NCBI GenBank assembly: GCA_038277395.1
Contig: CM076193.1
Coordinates: 73,488,252 to 73,552,251, forward strand
Direction: 5' to 3'
DNA length: 64,000 nucleotides
DNA from: Dryocosmus kuriphilus
Lineage: Eukaryota > Arthropoda > Insecta > Hymenoptera > Cynipidae
Of this stretch, positions 11,096 to 22,864 are shown one piece after another. How positions within the stretch are numbered: position 1 is the stretch's first letter; every line of letters starts with the position of its first letter. The notes under the pieces are model-generated. The model was not told the origin of the DNA and did not search any database. It saw only the letters and a list, made by a program, of their open reading frames with translations. A program made the position numbers and the translations under genes.

Positions 11096-11320
11096 ACACT
11101 TATCCCAATGGGTAAAATGACATTGTCATCCTGAGGACGGCTTAAAGACATCCTTAGGAAGTCCATGTCAGTCCCATTAATGCCCTAAAAACGTCTCACG
11201 TCCAAAAGACGTCTTTAAGACATGATACGTATTTTAGACATCAACTGGACTGACATGGACGTCCTAAGGATGTCTTTAGGACGTCCTCAGGATATGTAAA
11301 TGTTTTTTTGCCCACTGGGA
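11096..11320. mobile_element. 225-bp foldback element bounded by 13-bp direct repeats
   Basis: The left part (CCCAATGGGTAAAA then ATCCTGAGGACGGC and GTCCATGTCAGTCC) is the inverted copy of the right part (GGACTGACATGGACGTCC, GGACGTCCTCAGGAT, TTTTTGCCCACTGGGA). TTATAATAAAGTA occurs at 11,083-11,095 and again at 11,321-11,333, directly flanking the unit. Non-coding. Confidence 0.75.
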
Positions 11321-11333
11321 TTATAATAAAGTA

Positions 11334-11798
11334 TAAAAAACATTGTATTTTAGTGACAAAAATTTAATATGATATTTCTAGGAATACTAATTTTATTGTA
11401 CATATTTACCAGCTGCCAAACTTTCTTTAAATTGCTTCAACTTTTTCTGCCATCGCCATCGACTTGTCGCGTGTACCTCTTTCGGATCATAATCCGCATC
11501 AAGTATCTGGTTCTTCCTTCGCTTAGGCTGTGTTTTTTCTTCGTCACCCATTTGGAAAAGATATATGACAAAAGAGTGTATATCTGAAGAAATATCAAAT
11601 CGAATTTCATATATATGTATACATATGTTTAAATATATATATTATACGAATAGCAAATGTTTAAAGAATCCAGACCAATAAATTTGCATATATGGATATA
11701 ATACTGCTAATTTAATAAATATAACATTATAATTCCTTTAATTGAAAAAAGAAAAGTTATTTTATGTTATCTCGATCTATAATTAAACATATAAACGT

Positions 11799-11867
<69 letters not shown>

Positions 11868-13197
11868 GTATTAATAAACCGATTAATCGTTAATTTTTTA
11901 GTTTATATGGAACATAACCGTAAAAGAAATATATTTATATATAAACATATATTTATACTTATTTATAAAATGTCCTATAAATTATTTGTAATTACCATAA
12001 ACAGCTAGTATATTCCTGAATTTATGACGTTTGTACATGCATATAAATTGGGAAAAATTGGTAAAATATTTTTATATCAAAAATCTTCAGACTCTCATCG
12101 AGAATTCAGAATATTCAAATTCACCAAAGAATGAATTCGCCAACCGGCTTACCGACCGATACCGACCGATACCGATCGACCCAAGATCTAACCGGCGCGG
12201 CGTGGGGGCCGGCGACCCGGCGTATAGCCATATATGCTTCATTGTTCTTCATTGTTTGATCAGCAGTGCATGTGACACAGAACGTGACGCAAATTAAAAG
12301 TAATTTTAAAAAACAAATTACGGTTATAATATTTCAGTGGAAATAATTATGTACGCGTGTGGGGCACTCTGACGTGGCTGTAATAAACACCAGTGATATT
12401 CTCAGCAATTTTGATGTTACGCGCTTCGATCGAGGCAAACTTTTCCAACATCAACTGCGAGAAGGGTGCCAATAAAAAATGTCCTGCATTTGTCTTATTC
12501 GTCGCGAGTAATTACACCTGCATATTGTAATCTAGTAAATTCTGTAACTGTGAATTGTGAAAAATGAAAGCAGAAACTTTAACCGGCCTATATACAACCT
12601 CAAGATGTATGCCTGCACTTTTTATGCGCCATGCGACACATATAAAGGATACCAATTATTCTGATAAGTCAATCAATATCTTTTATTTCTTGTAAGCTCT
12701 GTAAGGTGCATTTTTAATTTTAAAAGATTAAATTGTAAATGACGTGCATATTTCACTGGTTCTTCATTTGGTGTAAAAATGTTTTGAAAATTTTTCTTTT
12801 TCCTTTGTTTTATTATTCTAAATGCCTGAGAAAAAACCGAAGAATGAAACTTTTAATGGCATATGATTATTATACTTAACCTTAAGAGCAGTTTACTTTC
12901 CATAAGTATTTCCGACAATTTTTAATTGTTCAAAAAAATAATACCTAGATCTAAAAGGAGCACGGAAATCTAGGCAATATTATTTGTTTGAAAAATACAA
13001 ATTTGTGGTAAAACCCATAGGAACTAATCTGCTAGCTATCAGGGTCGTTTTTCTACACAACTTCCCCAAACCGATGTAGATTTTTCAGTGTAGTGTGAAA
13101 TTTTCAACTTTTACTTTTTTAAACTATTTTTTTGGTTAATTTTTTTAAAACTACATATATGGATATTTTCATTTTTTTGTAACTGATTGTGGACGGT
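11334..13197. other. A+T-rich intergenic DNA with a (TA)n microsatellite
   Basis: A perfect TA dinucleotide run lies at about 11,800-11,862. A short CCGATACCGACCGATACCGA direct repeat lies near 12,155-12,180. Otherwise I see no gene, RNA or transposon end. Confidence 0.5.
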
Positions 13198-14055
13198 CAC
13201 GTGGAGAGAGAGGGGGGGATTGAGAAATAGTAAACATGTGTCTTATAAAGCTACATCATGTGACACAGTCTATTCCTAGTCTAATTTCTACTAGCCTCTA
13301 GTCAATTTCACGCGTAAAGAAAGAAAATAAATGTTTAAATTGTTGATATTATAATTCTACGGTAAATTTCACGTCAGAAAATGACGATATAAGTGGAAAA
13401 AGTTTATTTTCCAGCGACAGAAGTTAAAAAAAACTGAAAGGCGACTTCAAATACAGTGCTCAATAGTGAGTAGTATTTTGCGCGGGAAATTTAAAAATGA
13501 AATTAAAGAATTGTGAAAAAAAAGAAAAATGTAAAGAGGTGTGAACCGAATGTATAAAATAATTAAATTAATACAATAACATATGGTACAGTCTCAAAAT
13601 TGTACTGAAATTTTAAAAATTTTGTCAGAAAGTCTAAATTCTATTTTTCACATCTAAGAGGAAGCGACCTTACCGACTGCGGTAACAAATGAGAAAAATT
13701 TTTCATTACCAAATTCATAAAGTTTCAACTCTAAGCTTATTACTATAGTTATTATTAATTATTGCTTCTTGACAAAAAATCATTGATAAAATATATTCTA
13801 TTTATATATAATAACCTAATTATAATAATATTACTGAAAAATAATAATAACTTTATAATAACTTGGGAGAAAAAACGCAAAATATTTGTCACGTTTAATA
13901 ACAATTTTATTGCATATACAATTTGTTTTTATATCTAAATTATAAAGTAAATTTTTTAGAGCTCATAGAGATTTGATTGCTCATACAGGAAGCATAAACG
14001 GATTAAAAAATATATTTAATTTTGTTTTTTCTAAACGTCGAACTATGCCAGTGTT

Positions 14056-14631
14056 GCCTTATTTGATAAATGTTTAACACCAACGTTTTAATCAATTTTC
14101 AAGTTGTGTGTATAGAAGAATGTCGCTACTATACTTACATGGATGTCGTCACTATAACTTCAAGACAGCTGTAGATAAATTAATTAAATTTGTAGGGTTT
14201 ATTTGCACCACCAATATGTCAAATCGTGGCCAAGGATTTTTAAAATTGTTGAATGTTACAATTTTTATGCAGTTTTATAATTTTTTTAAAACTGATTTTT
14301 CGACTATAATTTCTCAAATAATCAAAATTCATTAAATTCACAGGTCAAACGATTTTTCTCGATGCAGGGGATCTTTCTTCTCTGTACATAAGCTTTGAAT
14401 TTTGATTATTTGGGAACTTACAGCCGAACAATCAATTTTAGAATCCTTTAGCGCGTTTTGACATATAGGTGGTACAAACTAACCCTACAAATTTAATCAA
14501 TTTATCTGCAAGTGTCTTTAAGTTAAAGTGACGACAAAAAACGGTGACATCCATCTATCACCATACACATACGTGCGCACAAATTCGGGAAATTAATTAG
14601 AACATTGTATTAGACATTTATCAATTAAGGC
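14056..14631. mobile_element. Inner foldback element of the composite
   Basis: GCCTTATTTGATAAATGT at 14,056 is inverted as ACATTTATCAATTAAGGC ending at 14,631. The arms (about 200-280 bp, moderately diverged) include TTAAATTTGTAGGGTTTA at about 14,183 and its inverted counterpart at about 14,480. Confidence 0.75.
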
Positions 14632-15096
14632 TGCTGGCCGAGGTGTCAAAAAACTGTGCTGTCGCCTTAATTCCTATTCAATTCCATCTGTTTTCGTATA
14701 TACGACTTATGTATTTTAAAGAGACACTTTGCAAAAAAATTCCTCAACCCGGAAGGGGTTCACGGTTGTATGAGGTGCGCTTAGTATACAGTTTCCCGAA
14801 AAAAGTATAAATATCTGTGCTAAAATACGATAATGGAAAAGTGTTGAAATGAGGGGAAGTAGAGAAAGAGTTCCAATGGTTTTCCATTATCGTATTTTAG
14901 CACAGATATTTTTACTTTTTTCGGAAAACTGTATACTAAGCGCACCTCATACAACCGTGAACCCCTTCCGGGTTGAGGAAATTTTTTTGCAAAGTGTCTC
15001 TTTAAAATACATAAGTCGTATATACGAAAACAGATGGAATTGAATAGGAATTAAGGCGACAGCACAGTTTTTTGACACATCGGCCAGCAGCCTTAA
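14625..15096. mobile_element. Palindromic MITE with TTAA ends, copy 1
   Basis: Two arms of about 220 bp are almost perfect reverse complements around a short centre near 14,860 (AGGGGAAGTAGAGAAAG). They begin TTAAGGCTGCTGGCCGAG and end in the inverted form followed by TTAA (15,093-15,096). TTAA at both ends fits a piggyBac-type target site, though the family is not proven. A second copy is at 32,627-33,112. Confidence 0.85.
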
Positions 15097-15099
15097 GTA

Positions 15100-16895
15100 A
15101 AGCTACTTCAGTGACATCAGGTTCAGAGGCTGAAAATTCCAATCTGAATTCCTTAGTCTTGCAGAAAAAATCTGCCAAACGTATGCACCAGCCGACATGA
15201 ACACAATTATCAAGCATGATAGAATCGAAAGTAGTGAACATTCAAAAACGAAATATTAGTATTGATAATACGCTGTTGTTAAGTATAGCGAGGAGAGTGA
15301 AAGCCCTGATGGAGAACTTACGCCTCCACAAAAAGTGGACAAAGTATGTTACTTCATACAGTTCCAAGTTACTGTCTTCATTGAAAAACATATATTTTTA
15401 TGACTACCTTATTTTCAGGTCCAGAAAGGAAAACAAAAAGGTGATTCGAACTTCAGAAAGCCAGACCCTGTAAAAGAGCAGACGAAAAAAAAACTTAAGT
15501 AACGAGAATCTTGACTGAGTCTGAGAGCGAGGAAGTAAATATGGACAAAGTATGTTATACTTCATACAATATGTAGTTCCAAGTTACTATTTTCATTGAA
15601 AAACATAGATTTTATGACAACCTTCTTTTCAGATACAGAAGGGTAAACAAAAAGGCGGTTCGAACTGGAATGTAATAGAAGGAACACGGATCTTCAAGAC
15701 AAGTTATTGATGCGACTAGACGCAATGGATAGTATGTATATACAGTAATAGCTTTTATTTATAAATATATTTTAATTTAAGTCATTTATTGATGTATTGA
15801 TCTATTCCTCTGCTTTCAGAAAATATTGCGGACGTAGAAAACGATGCAGCCAACAAACTTGGAACAGAAACCTTCGAAGAAGTTGGTGCTTTAAAGGAAA
15901 ATGAAGTGCGAATCTCCTACGCACAATTTGTATTTACAAATTTCACTTTCTTCTCTAGTAAAAAATGACTAAATTCAATTTTATTCTGATTTACGTCGGA
16001 CAAAACATCTGGGTTGAAAGGGATAAGTATGACTGCGTTTTGATGTTGGCGAAATCTCCCCACACGTTTGTTAATCACTTGGCAGTCATCATCTGGATTA
16101 AAAGTGCTTATAAACAGTAGTGTTGCTGGAGCTTGTTCGAATATAATAAAAAAATCGAATCCTACAGCACTCCCTCGCCTTAATGGGAAAATCATGTGCG
16201 CAATACAAGGTTTGGTAGAAAAATTGCATAACTTTTAACTTAAAACATATGTAATAGTGATGAGCTTCTGGTTTATTGTTTTCAATCTGTATTAATTTCT
16301 AGATTGTTTTGAACACTGGGCTCGCCACTGCCCACCACCGTACGATGCACTGCAGATAAATTATTTCCGAAACGAAGTACCAAGTATCATCAGCAAACAT
16401 ATAACTAAGCGTCGAAGTAAACACTGCAAAAAAATTACTAGTAAGTTCGAAAATCTTCAATCCTTTTACTCTATCTTTCGTTTTCTTAAAAGATTCTTCT
16501 TTTAAGATGAAATTTTTATTTCAGCACTACGTCCGTACAAACCAAACGAAGATAAGGAAAATAAAATTGAATTTATTGACACTGACAACATTGACCAAAA
16601 CCGTGAAGAAAATAGCGAGGAGATTCCGATGAACCAAACAGACGTAGAAGAGTCAACGACAATGGTAAGATTTTTGTATAAATTCATCATTTCCTTTCGT
16701 TTCAATTTACTGAAATACACTTTTCATTCTTTCAGATGAATTCTTTTGGATTTTAGATCAATTTGATCTTACTATACTTAAATTTAGACATGCATGCTAT
16801 AACTTTACCCAATTTACCTTTCTTAATAGGAAGAGGAAGAAGAACAGGTCACAATTCCTTCTGTAGACGAGGAAAACGAATTGGAAATTTATTAG
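15100..16895 (+). CDS. Unrecognised multi-exon gene with acidic C-terminus (possibly decayed upstream)
   Basis: Three 3' exons join cleanly in one frame. Exon 16,303-16,440 (acceptor TTTCTAG, donor GTAAGT) encodes a segment with CFEHWARHCPPPYDAL and TKRRSKHCKK. Exon 16,525-16,664 (acceptor TTTCAG, donor GTAAGA) encodes LRPYKPNEDKENK and an acidic stretch. Exon 16,830-16,895 encodes five Glu then QVTIPSVDEENELEIY and stops. Phases agree (one base plus two bases; then zero). Upstream candidate exons end at 15,343 (SPDGELTPPQKVDK, donor GTATGT), start at 15,419 and 15,633 (QKGKQKG, duplicated), and run from 15,820 (coiled-coil-like ENDAANKLGTETFEEVGALK). I do not recognise the family. A stop at 15,500-15,502 and the local duplication suggest the 5' part may be broken. 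No start codon is fixed. Confidence 0.5.
15345..15668 (+). repeat. Tandem duplication of an exon-intron unit
   Basis: Sequence around GACAAAGTATGTTA...TTTTCAG...CAGAAAGGAAAACAAAAAGG at about 15,338-15,455 is repeated at about 15,543-15,668 (GACAAAGTATGTTATACTTC ... CAGAAGGGTAAACAAAAAGG). The period is about 204 bp, and each copy contains a donor, a short intron and an acceptor. Confidence 0.8.
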
Positions 16896-17999
16896 TCTGC
16901 ATGGACATGTTACCATAACTCACTGGTATTTAGCGAGGTATTTAGCGGTGAGCGTAAACTTTAGTTATTTTTGTATACATTTCTCTACATACAAATTATT
17001 CTTAATCAGAGTTATGTTTAAACTAAAAATTAGATCGTAATTTTTATCAAAGGAAAAAGAAAAATATTCTTTACTATGTGAGCCTGTGAACTTTTTATAT
17101 GAGCCACATCAGTTTCTTCAGGGTTTTTTAACAAATATTATTTGTTGAAACTTTCGGAAAATGGTAAAGAACATGAAAAAGTACGTCTGTGCATTATTCT
17201 CTCTTTTAAAAAACTAAAAAAAAAATATTAAGTTGATGAATAAGGAATTAACATTTTTCTTTAATTTTTCATTAAAAAAGAGTTTACGGACGTAAGTTTT
17301 CATGTTCTTCACTATTTCTGATAGTTTCAGCAAAAAATATTTATTATTATTATGGGATTGTTTTTATTTCTGCAAACCTCGAATGTGATAATAGGTTGCA
17401 TTAAACTAGTCATAATCTTTTGAAAATTACCAAAATGAAGATTTAGAGAGTTCGAGTTTAAAAATCTCGAGCTTTCAGCAGACTTTAATATATATTAAGG
17501 GTTATATGTGTTCGAGTTTTAATGACTATAGATTATTCTTCATTGTACGTTTTAATTAGTTTCTTTTGTGAGAGTAAAAATTCAAATTTCCAAGCGAGAA
17601 AAGATTAGCACTACGTCTACTTATTTATATTTTAACATTGTTGCAATATAATGATTATTATTAAGACAAAAATCATTCGTCTCAAATTTATTATGTTTAG
17701 GCAAAGTATAGAATACCTGGAATTCAAATATTGCCTGTATTATAGTATATTTATCTTAAGATTACATGTTCGTGTTTTAATCGATGTCGATTGCTTATTA
17801 TGTTCTAGAAAACGTTAATAAATATTAACATTTTTCATAAATTAAAATGAGTTAAATTATTTCGTTTAAATCCTACTCTGCGATTAAAAATATATAAGAT
17901 AATTTTTAAATTACGGGCGTTTCTCTTCGTCTACTTATTCTTAACACAAATTTACATCTTCATATCTGAGTCTGTCTTATCTTTTCCTATATATCTCGT
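16896..17999. other. A+T-rich region downstream of the unknown gene
   Basis: No second gene is seen. Poly(A)-signal-like AATAAA occurs at several places, as expected from composition, so the 3' untranslated end of the gene cannot be placed. Confidence 0.4.
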
Positions 18000-18860
18000 T
18001 AGAATGAATTTTCATCTCTTTCTATATCTGAGTCGATATTCGTGTCCCTGATTGCATATCTTCTATTAGTACCTCACTTTATTCGTTGCGATTAAAAGTT
18101 TTTAGCTTTCTCTATCTCTCCTCATTCCGAAATAAGGTATATCTTATTCCAAAATGTCATGTATCTTTTTTCCATAAGACTAACTATATTCTTTGAACAG
18201 TTACACAGAATATATCACTCAAACAATAGTTAATCTTATGGAAAATAGATACATATGTTTTGGAATAAGATATGCTTCATTCCGGGATAAGGATGGATAG
18301 ACGAGATAAAAAGAGATAGACACGAATATAGACTCAGGTATAGAAAGAGATTAAAGTTCATTCTTGGGAGATATAGACTGAGGGATAGAAAAAGATAAGA
18401 ATTTCCAGCAAGAGATAGAAAAGGATAGAAGTTATGGGATAGAAAGAGGTAGATGTTTAAGATAGATTAAGCGATAAAAAGGGATAGCTATTGCTAAATC
18501 TGGGAGATACAGTAAGGGATAGGAAGAGATAGACAAGCGGGATAGAGAAAGAGATAGCTTTTCTCCACCTTGGGTGATAGACTGAGGGATAGGAGGAGAT
18601 AGATATGTGGGAAACATTAGGAGATAGAAGAAAATAGTTACTTTCTTCTTCAAATGATATACTGAGGGATACAAAGAGATAGATATCCCATGATATGAGA
18701 GATAAACTGCGAGATAGGAAGAGATAGATATTAATAATTACAGGGATAGAGTGAGGGATAAAAAAAGATAACGTTCTGGGGATGCAAATCGGCTACTTGA
18801 AAGAGATAGAAAAGTTCTCTCTTTCTATCCAACAGTTTCTATCTCTTTCTATCTTTTAAC
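18000..18860. repeat. Degenerate GATA/AGAGATAGA array
   Basis: From about 18,290 the plus strand is a run of GGGATAGA, GAGATAGA and AAGAGATAGA units with irregular spacers. The left 18,000-18,180 and right 18,810-18,860 edges carry the inverse strand form (CTATCTCTTTC). No fixed period is evident. The array could fold at its borders because strand sense switches. Confidence 0.7.
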
Positions 18861-18900
18861 TTCCAGCAGGGTAGGGAACCTATAAAATATCAGAACATAA

Positions 18901-19368
18901 TTGCAAAATCATGTCTTCACGAATCTCTTTAAATATAAGAAACAACGAATTAAATATAACGCGATCTATCAAAATATAACGTACCAAGTTAATTTACCAG
19001 ACATGACACTAATTAAGGATAGGATGATAATGTTACGCAACGTGATCGACAGTAACACGTTAAGAAATACACACCTTACTTTGTAAAATGCGGAAAACCT
19101 CTTGGACACGATATCAAGCCATAAAAGAAACCAAACTTGGAAAGAGCATGTCTACGACTGGCTTAGATATCTTGGATATTGTTCTCTGGGACTCTTGATT
19201 TTTATGGCATTGTATAAAGTAAGTTTGTTCCATACCTTAATCGATCTGTTCAAAAAACTTATAAGAAATTGTTATAACAATTGTAGCTTTGGGAATTCAG
19301 TACCACACACCGACATGAGGCTGTGCCTATGGTCGACACGAATATATACGAGTATGCACCGAGAGTAG
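18901..19368 (+). pseudogene. C-terminal envelope-like fragment of an LTR element
   Basis: Two adjacent open stretches (18,901-19,086 and 19,102-19,368) precede a polypurine tract and an LTR. The second has one strong hydrophobic segment (about residues 24-50, around YCSLGLLIFMALYKVSLF) preceded by W/K/H-rich residues and followed by a basic short tail. This is the pattern of a type-I membrane anchor of a retroviral-type env. Position directly upstream of the 3' LTR supports this. No fusion peptide or furin site is visible, and the rest of the gene is missing. Gypsy-errantivirus versus BEL/Pao origin is undecided. Confidence 0.5.
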
Positions 19369-19418
19369 TCCCCAGATCATTGAAATTTCAGGGACTAAAA
19401 TTAGTTTCGAAAGGGGGC

Positions 19419-19678
19419 TGTTAGAGTCAGCGTACTTTCGTCAGCGGACTTTTCCTCACTTACTTTCTCTCGTCTACTTCTAGAGTCAGCATACTTTCGG
19501 CAGCGGACTTCTTCTCACCTACTTCCTGTCACCTACTTCTTAGTTAAGGCCTCTGTACCCTTTATATAGGAGAGCGAAAAGCCCGCTCGACAGTTCACTT
19601 CTCGCATTCTAACTTGTAACTTTTAAAATAAACGTGCAGAAGTCAGTGATTGACTTCTGCTAAAAACAATTTATAACA
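19419..19678 (+). mobile_element. LTR (260 bp), 3' LTR of an env-bearing element
   Basis: Begins TGTTAGAG directly after the polypurine tract CGAAAGGGGGC and ends TTATAACA, giving TGTTA...TAACA inverted ends. It contains a TATA-like TTATATAGG (about 19,562) and AATAAA (about 19,627) in the proper order. The first half is two direct repeats of about 60 bp (AGAGTCAGCGTACTTTCGTC at 19,423 and AGAGTCAGCATACTTTCGGC at about 19,482). No 5' LTR copy was seen in the window. Confidence 0.8.
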
Positions 19679-20519
19679 GTTTACAAATTCCAGCATAAGA
19701 AGTATCCTAATTATATTCATTTTGCAAATTTAAAAAAATTGCAATACTTTTTTTTTCATCTGAATCATATTTACATTAGTACTTTATTAATTTAAACATC
19801 ACTTTTGTCTACTTTTATCGGCAAAGAATTCTAACCTCAAAATTTTTGTTCCAAAAGCTTTAGGATTAATGTCTTGGTTTCTAAACACATCCTTAGCCCC
19901 AATTAACTATAACTAATTTTTATGAAGTTTATTATATTTATTCATCACTAAAAGCCTCTTTTTCCTTTTATGTATAAATTTATTTACAAATAATACATAT
20001 ACTTCAATTTCACGCATATCACCTTGATTCATTCATTATTTTCAACATACACACGCATTCGTAACATTAATAATCCTAACCTTATACATATTTACAAACC
20101 TACATTTATATTCAAATTTCTAAATTTTTATATTTTAACTCACGCACACCCATCCTTTTAAAACATTATACACGTCTCATGCATATCCACTCATTCACAC
20201 TTGCATTTATATTTTTGTAAAAATTTTACATTTCTTGCATACACTTACTTATATTTAATTACATGAAACCCCATTTTTAACACGCCTCTGACATTCCTAT
20301 CCCCTTTCATAGCCTTCGGCCCGTAACCAACCCCCAATTCCCTGAGCCCCATAATATCCACCCAAAACATGGAGGGACACATGGGGGTGAAACGCAATGC
20401 AATTTCAGAGCATTATACTACGCTGATTTTTGAGCAACTGTGAAAATGGTTGCTTAATGTCTCGGCAGTTATGCATGGCCAGCTTTGGCGGAAAATTCAA
20501 ATTGCTAGATATTTTTGAT
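19679..20519. other. A+T-rich intergenic DNA
   Basis: No gene or clear repeat seen. Confidence 0.4.
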
Positions 20520-20735
20520 ATTTATTTCCTAATCAAAATAATAAAATTTAAAGAAAAAAATTGTTAAATAAATTCATAATTCAATGAAAACGCACTTATA
20601 ATGATTTTTTTTTTATTTTTTGTAATTGCAATTCAAATCCAATATAAGTGCGTTTTCAATGAATTATGAATTTATTCAACAATTTTTTCTTTAAATTTAA
20701 TTATTTTGATTGGAAAATAAATAATTTGATTGACA
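20520..20735. mobile_element. Short foldback element
   Basis: AATTCATAATTCAATGAAAA (about 20,571) and its inverted partner TTTTCAATGAATTATGAATT (about 20,653) belong to arms of about 95 bp that also include the ATTATTTTGATTAGGAAATA-type outer edge. The centre is T-rich near 20,615. Non-coding. Confidence 0.7.
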
Positions 20736-21770
20736 GCAAACATTAAAATTAATGAATATTTAAAAGTAATTATTTTAAAATAATGAAACATTTTTAAACT
20801 CTATAATAATTTATTATCGAACTCATAGTCATAGCCTGACAACAGGAACAATATTTCTTTTTTGATTTACAACAATGTTTTTAGTGCAATCAAGTTAAAG
20901 AATTTCAATATTGACACGTAACTCGCAAATCGTAACGTAAAACTATAATAGTAATAGATACAAATAATAAATATTTTTGATTTTGCAACGATGTTTATAT
21001 GGTAATCGATTTGAAGTTTGATATATTGTAATATCACGATGATCAAGAAGAGATTTTTCTCTATTCTTAAAAGACAGAATGTATAGAAAGTATTAAACTA
21101 AATCAGTGAACATTTCATTTGAGTAATTTAAGTCAACATTTAACATCATTTAATCTAAACGAGTCAACTATTATGCGTATAAAAAGTAAACCTACGGCAC
21201 GAATAGAATAATTGAAGAAGTTTATTGAATCTCAAAGTAAAAAATACTGATGAATTACACAGGCCCACAGTATATATATATATTGTAACTTTTTAGTCTC
21301 TCTACTTTTATTTTAAAAGTTCATATTTATTTATTAGGAGGTTGCCACTTGAGTAAAAATGAAACACGTTTATATTAAAATATACAGATTTATTTATCTC
21401 TATTCACCTCACTGTCTCTTACATTCCTGGTCTCAACATAACAGATAATTTATTTGATACATTTGAGTGACACCTCACTCTTTCCTTATTTTCTAGTAGA
21501 AGGTTAGTGATTTATTTGATATTTTTCATATCTTTTATCTTATCCGCTAGTGCCTATCCATTGCAGTTCTACTTGAAAAATCTCTTAATTGTATTTTTGA
21601 CCTAGTGGGGATCATTTGCCAATTATACCTATATCCCTAAATTTATGGCCTCAAGCATTAAAGAGGCAGGAAGCAATGTGTAACGGTTGGGGTTCCTAAT
21701 CCCAGTTACTGAGCATGTATTCTCTCTCTCACCCTCTCTCTCTCTCTTTTCTCTCTTCTTCCTACCGATC
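20736..21770. other. Intergenic DNA, possibly the 3' end of the gag-bearing element
   Basis: No gene seen. A CT microsatellite lies at about 21,720-21,760. Because the gag remnant at 21,771-22,847 reads on the minus strand, its 3' parts would fall here, but I cannot identify pol motifs or an LTR. Confidence 0.35.
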
Positions 21771-22850
21771 TCAGGGCTCATTCATGGAGCGTTTAGGATT
21801 AGGTTTTGTCTGTCGCCAGGGTGAGTTTTCATTCAGGTTTCTTTGTCCTCCCTGACTTGGATAATTCCTGTTAAATCGATTCCCTGAATTATTCGTATTT
21901 GATTGCCACCTGTTGTTTCCAGGTCCTGTCCTCGTATAGTTGTTGTTTTGAGTTCGCCAGGATTCTTGTTGATTGCTTATGTTTTCGTATCGTGGCGTAC
22001 TCTTTATTTTCCAGTCTCTGTTTTTCATTTGTCCCGCATTTTTGAGTCCAATTATGTCAAAGTCACTCAGCATTACGAGGAGCTCCTGGAATTCTCCAAT
22101 CCCTCGGCTTACAATGGCGTATTTTATTTCGTCATTGTAGTGTCTTGATAATTTTCTGATTACTTCGTACGTCTCTGGTATCTACTGGGGTTAATTCTTT
22201 TGTTAGTGCTATCATCCTGGCAGCATAGTCAGCTCTTGTGCCATCTTTTTCCTGATGGTGTACTCCAAATATTTTGTAGGGCTCCCGCCTCCATTGTATT
22301 CAGGTAGTGCATATTGAATGCTCGGTTTTAAGGTGGTTACAGGCGTTGACTCTCTCTCTCCCTCGTCCTGGTCTCGCTCAATCAGCCTTACCTGCGTTGT
22401 CTCTAATCTCTCTATTTGGCTCTGCATTCTGTTACTTTCCTCTTCCAGGTTCTGAGTTAAATTTGTGGTGGCTTCGATCGATCGGTTTAGGTGCGTCTGT
22501 AGTTATAATAGTTTTTTTTGTGTGGCTTTTTCTTTGTATACCTCTTGCTTTTCCCTTATTCTCATTTCCTGCTCCAGTATTTTTCTTGTCCTTTTTTCTA
22601 TTTGGAATAATTTTCTGTTGATTTCTGTCCACATTTTCTCCATTGTGTTGGGATTTTCTTCATTTTTCCCCCCTGCTTCCGTAATTTCTTCTATGCCATC
22701 CTTACTGGTTGTACTCATTTCTAGATTCCTATTCTCCATGTTTGTTATTTTTTGATTTAGACTTCTGTCCTCCATTTCTTTTCCTACGTCATCTTCTTCT
22801 GTTATTTGGTCTTCTTTTCTTGACAAACGTAATGTTTTTCGACTCATTTT
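21771..22850 (-). pseudogene. gag-like polyprotein remnant of an LTR retrotransposon
   Basis: The minus strand reads from ATG at about 22,847: a Lys/Glu/Met-rich coiled-coil-like N-terminus (MEDRSLNQKITNMENRN), then a Gln/Arg/Glu-rich linker, then LPEYNGGGSPTKYLEYTIRK (a typical lead-in to a capsid domain). It ends with an Asn/Arg/Gln-rich tail (SGNRFNRNYPSQGGQRN). The parts are in different frames with a gap at about 22,075-22,210 that seems to lack most of the capsid. No zinc knuckle, protease or RT follows. Called gag by composition and order. Confidence 0.5.
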
Positions 22851-22864
22851 GTTCTCCTTTTACT

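Larger units (their letters stand above)
13198..15096 (+). repeat. Composite repeat, copy 1 (inverted partner at 32.6 kb)
   Basis: From CACGTGGAG at 13,198 to TTAA at 15,096 this stretch is nearly identical to the reverse complement of 32,627-34,628. The A-rich outer part, an inner foldback (14,056-14,631) and a hairpin MITE (14,625-15,096) are collinear in both copies. Copy 1 lacks about 87 bp present in copy 2 (between CTACTAG and CCTCTAGTC, near 13,290). Flanks outside the borders are unrelated between copies. Confidence 0.9.

Noticed and set aside
14108..14335. Open frame of 75 codons repeated at 33,402-33,629
   Set aside because: Identical because the composite repeat is duplicated; it lies inside a foldback arm and has no protein-like features.
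14849..15043. Open frame of 64 codons repeated exactly at 32,865-33,059
   Set aside because: Lies in the arms of the palindromic MITE; chance frame in a repeat.
15917..16195. Minus-strand 92-codon frame inside the unknown plus-strand gene
   Set aside because: Looks protein-like in places but has no splice or start support, overlaps an intron of the plus-strand gene, and no motif is recognised; left unannotated.
21286..21442. Small LTR (TGTAAC...ATAACA) for the minus-strand gag remnant
   Set aside because: Ends fit TG...CA, but there is no polypurine tract next to it and no second copy.
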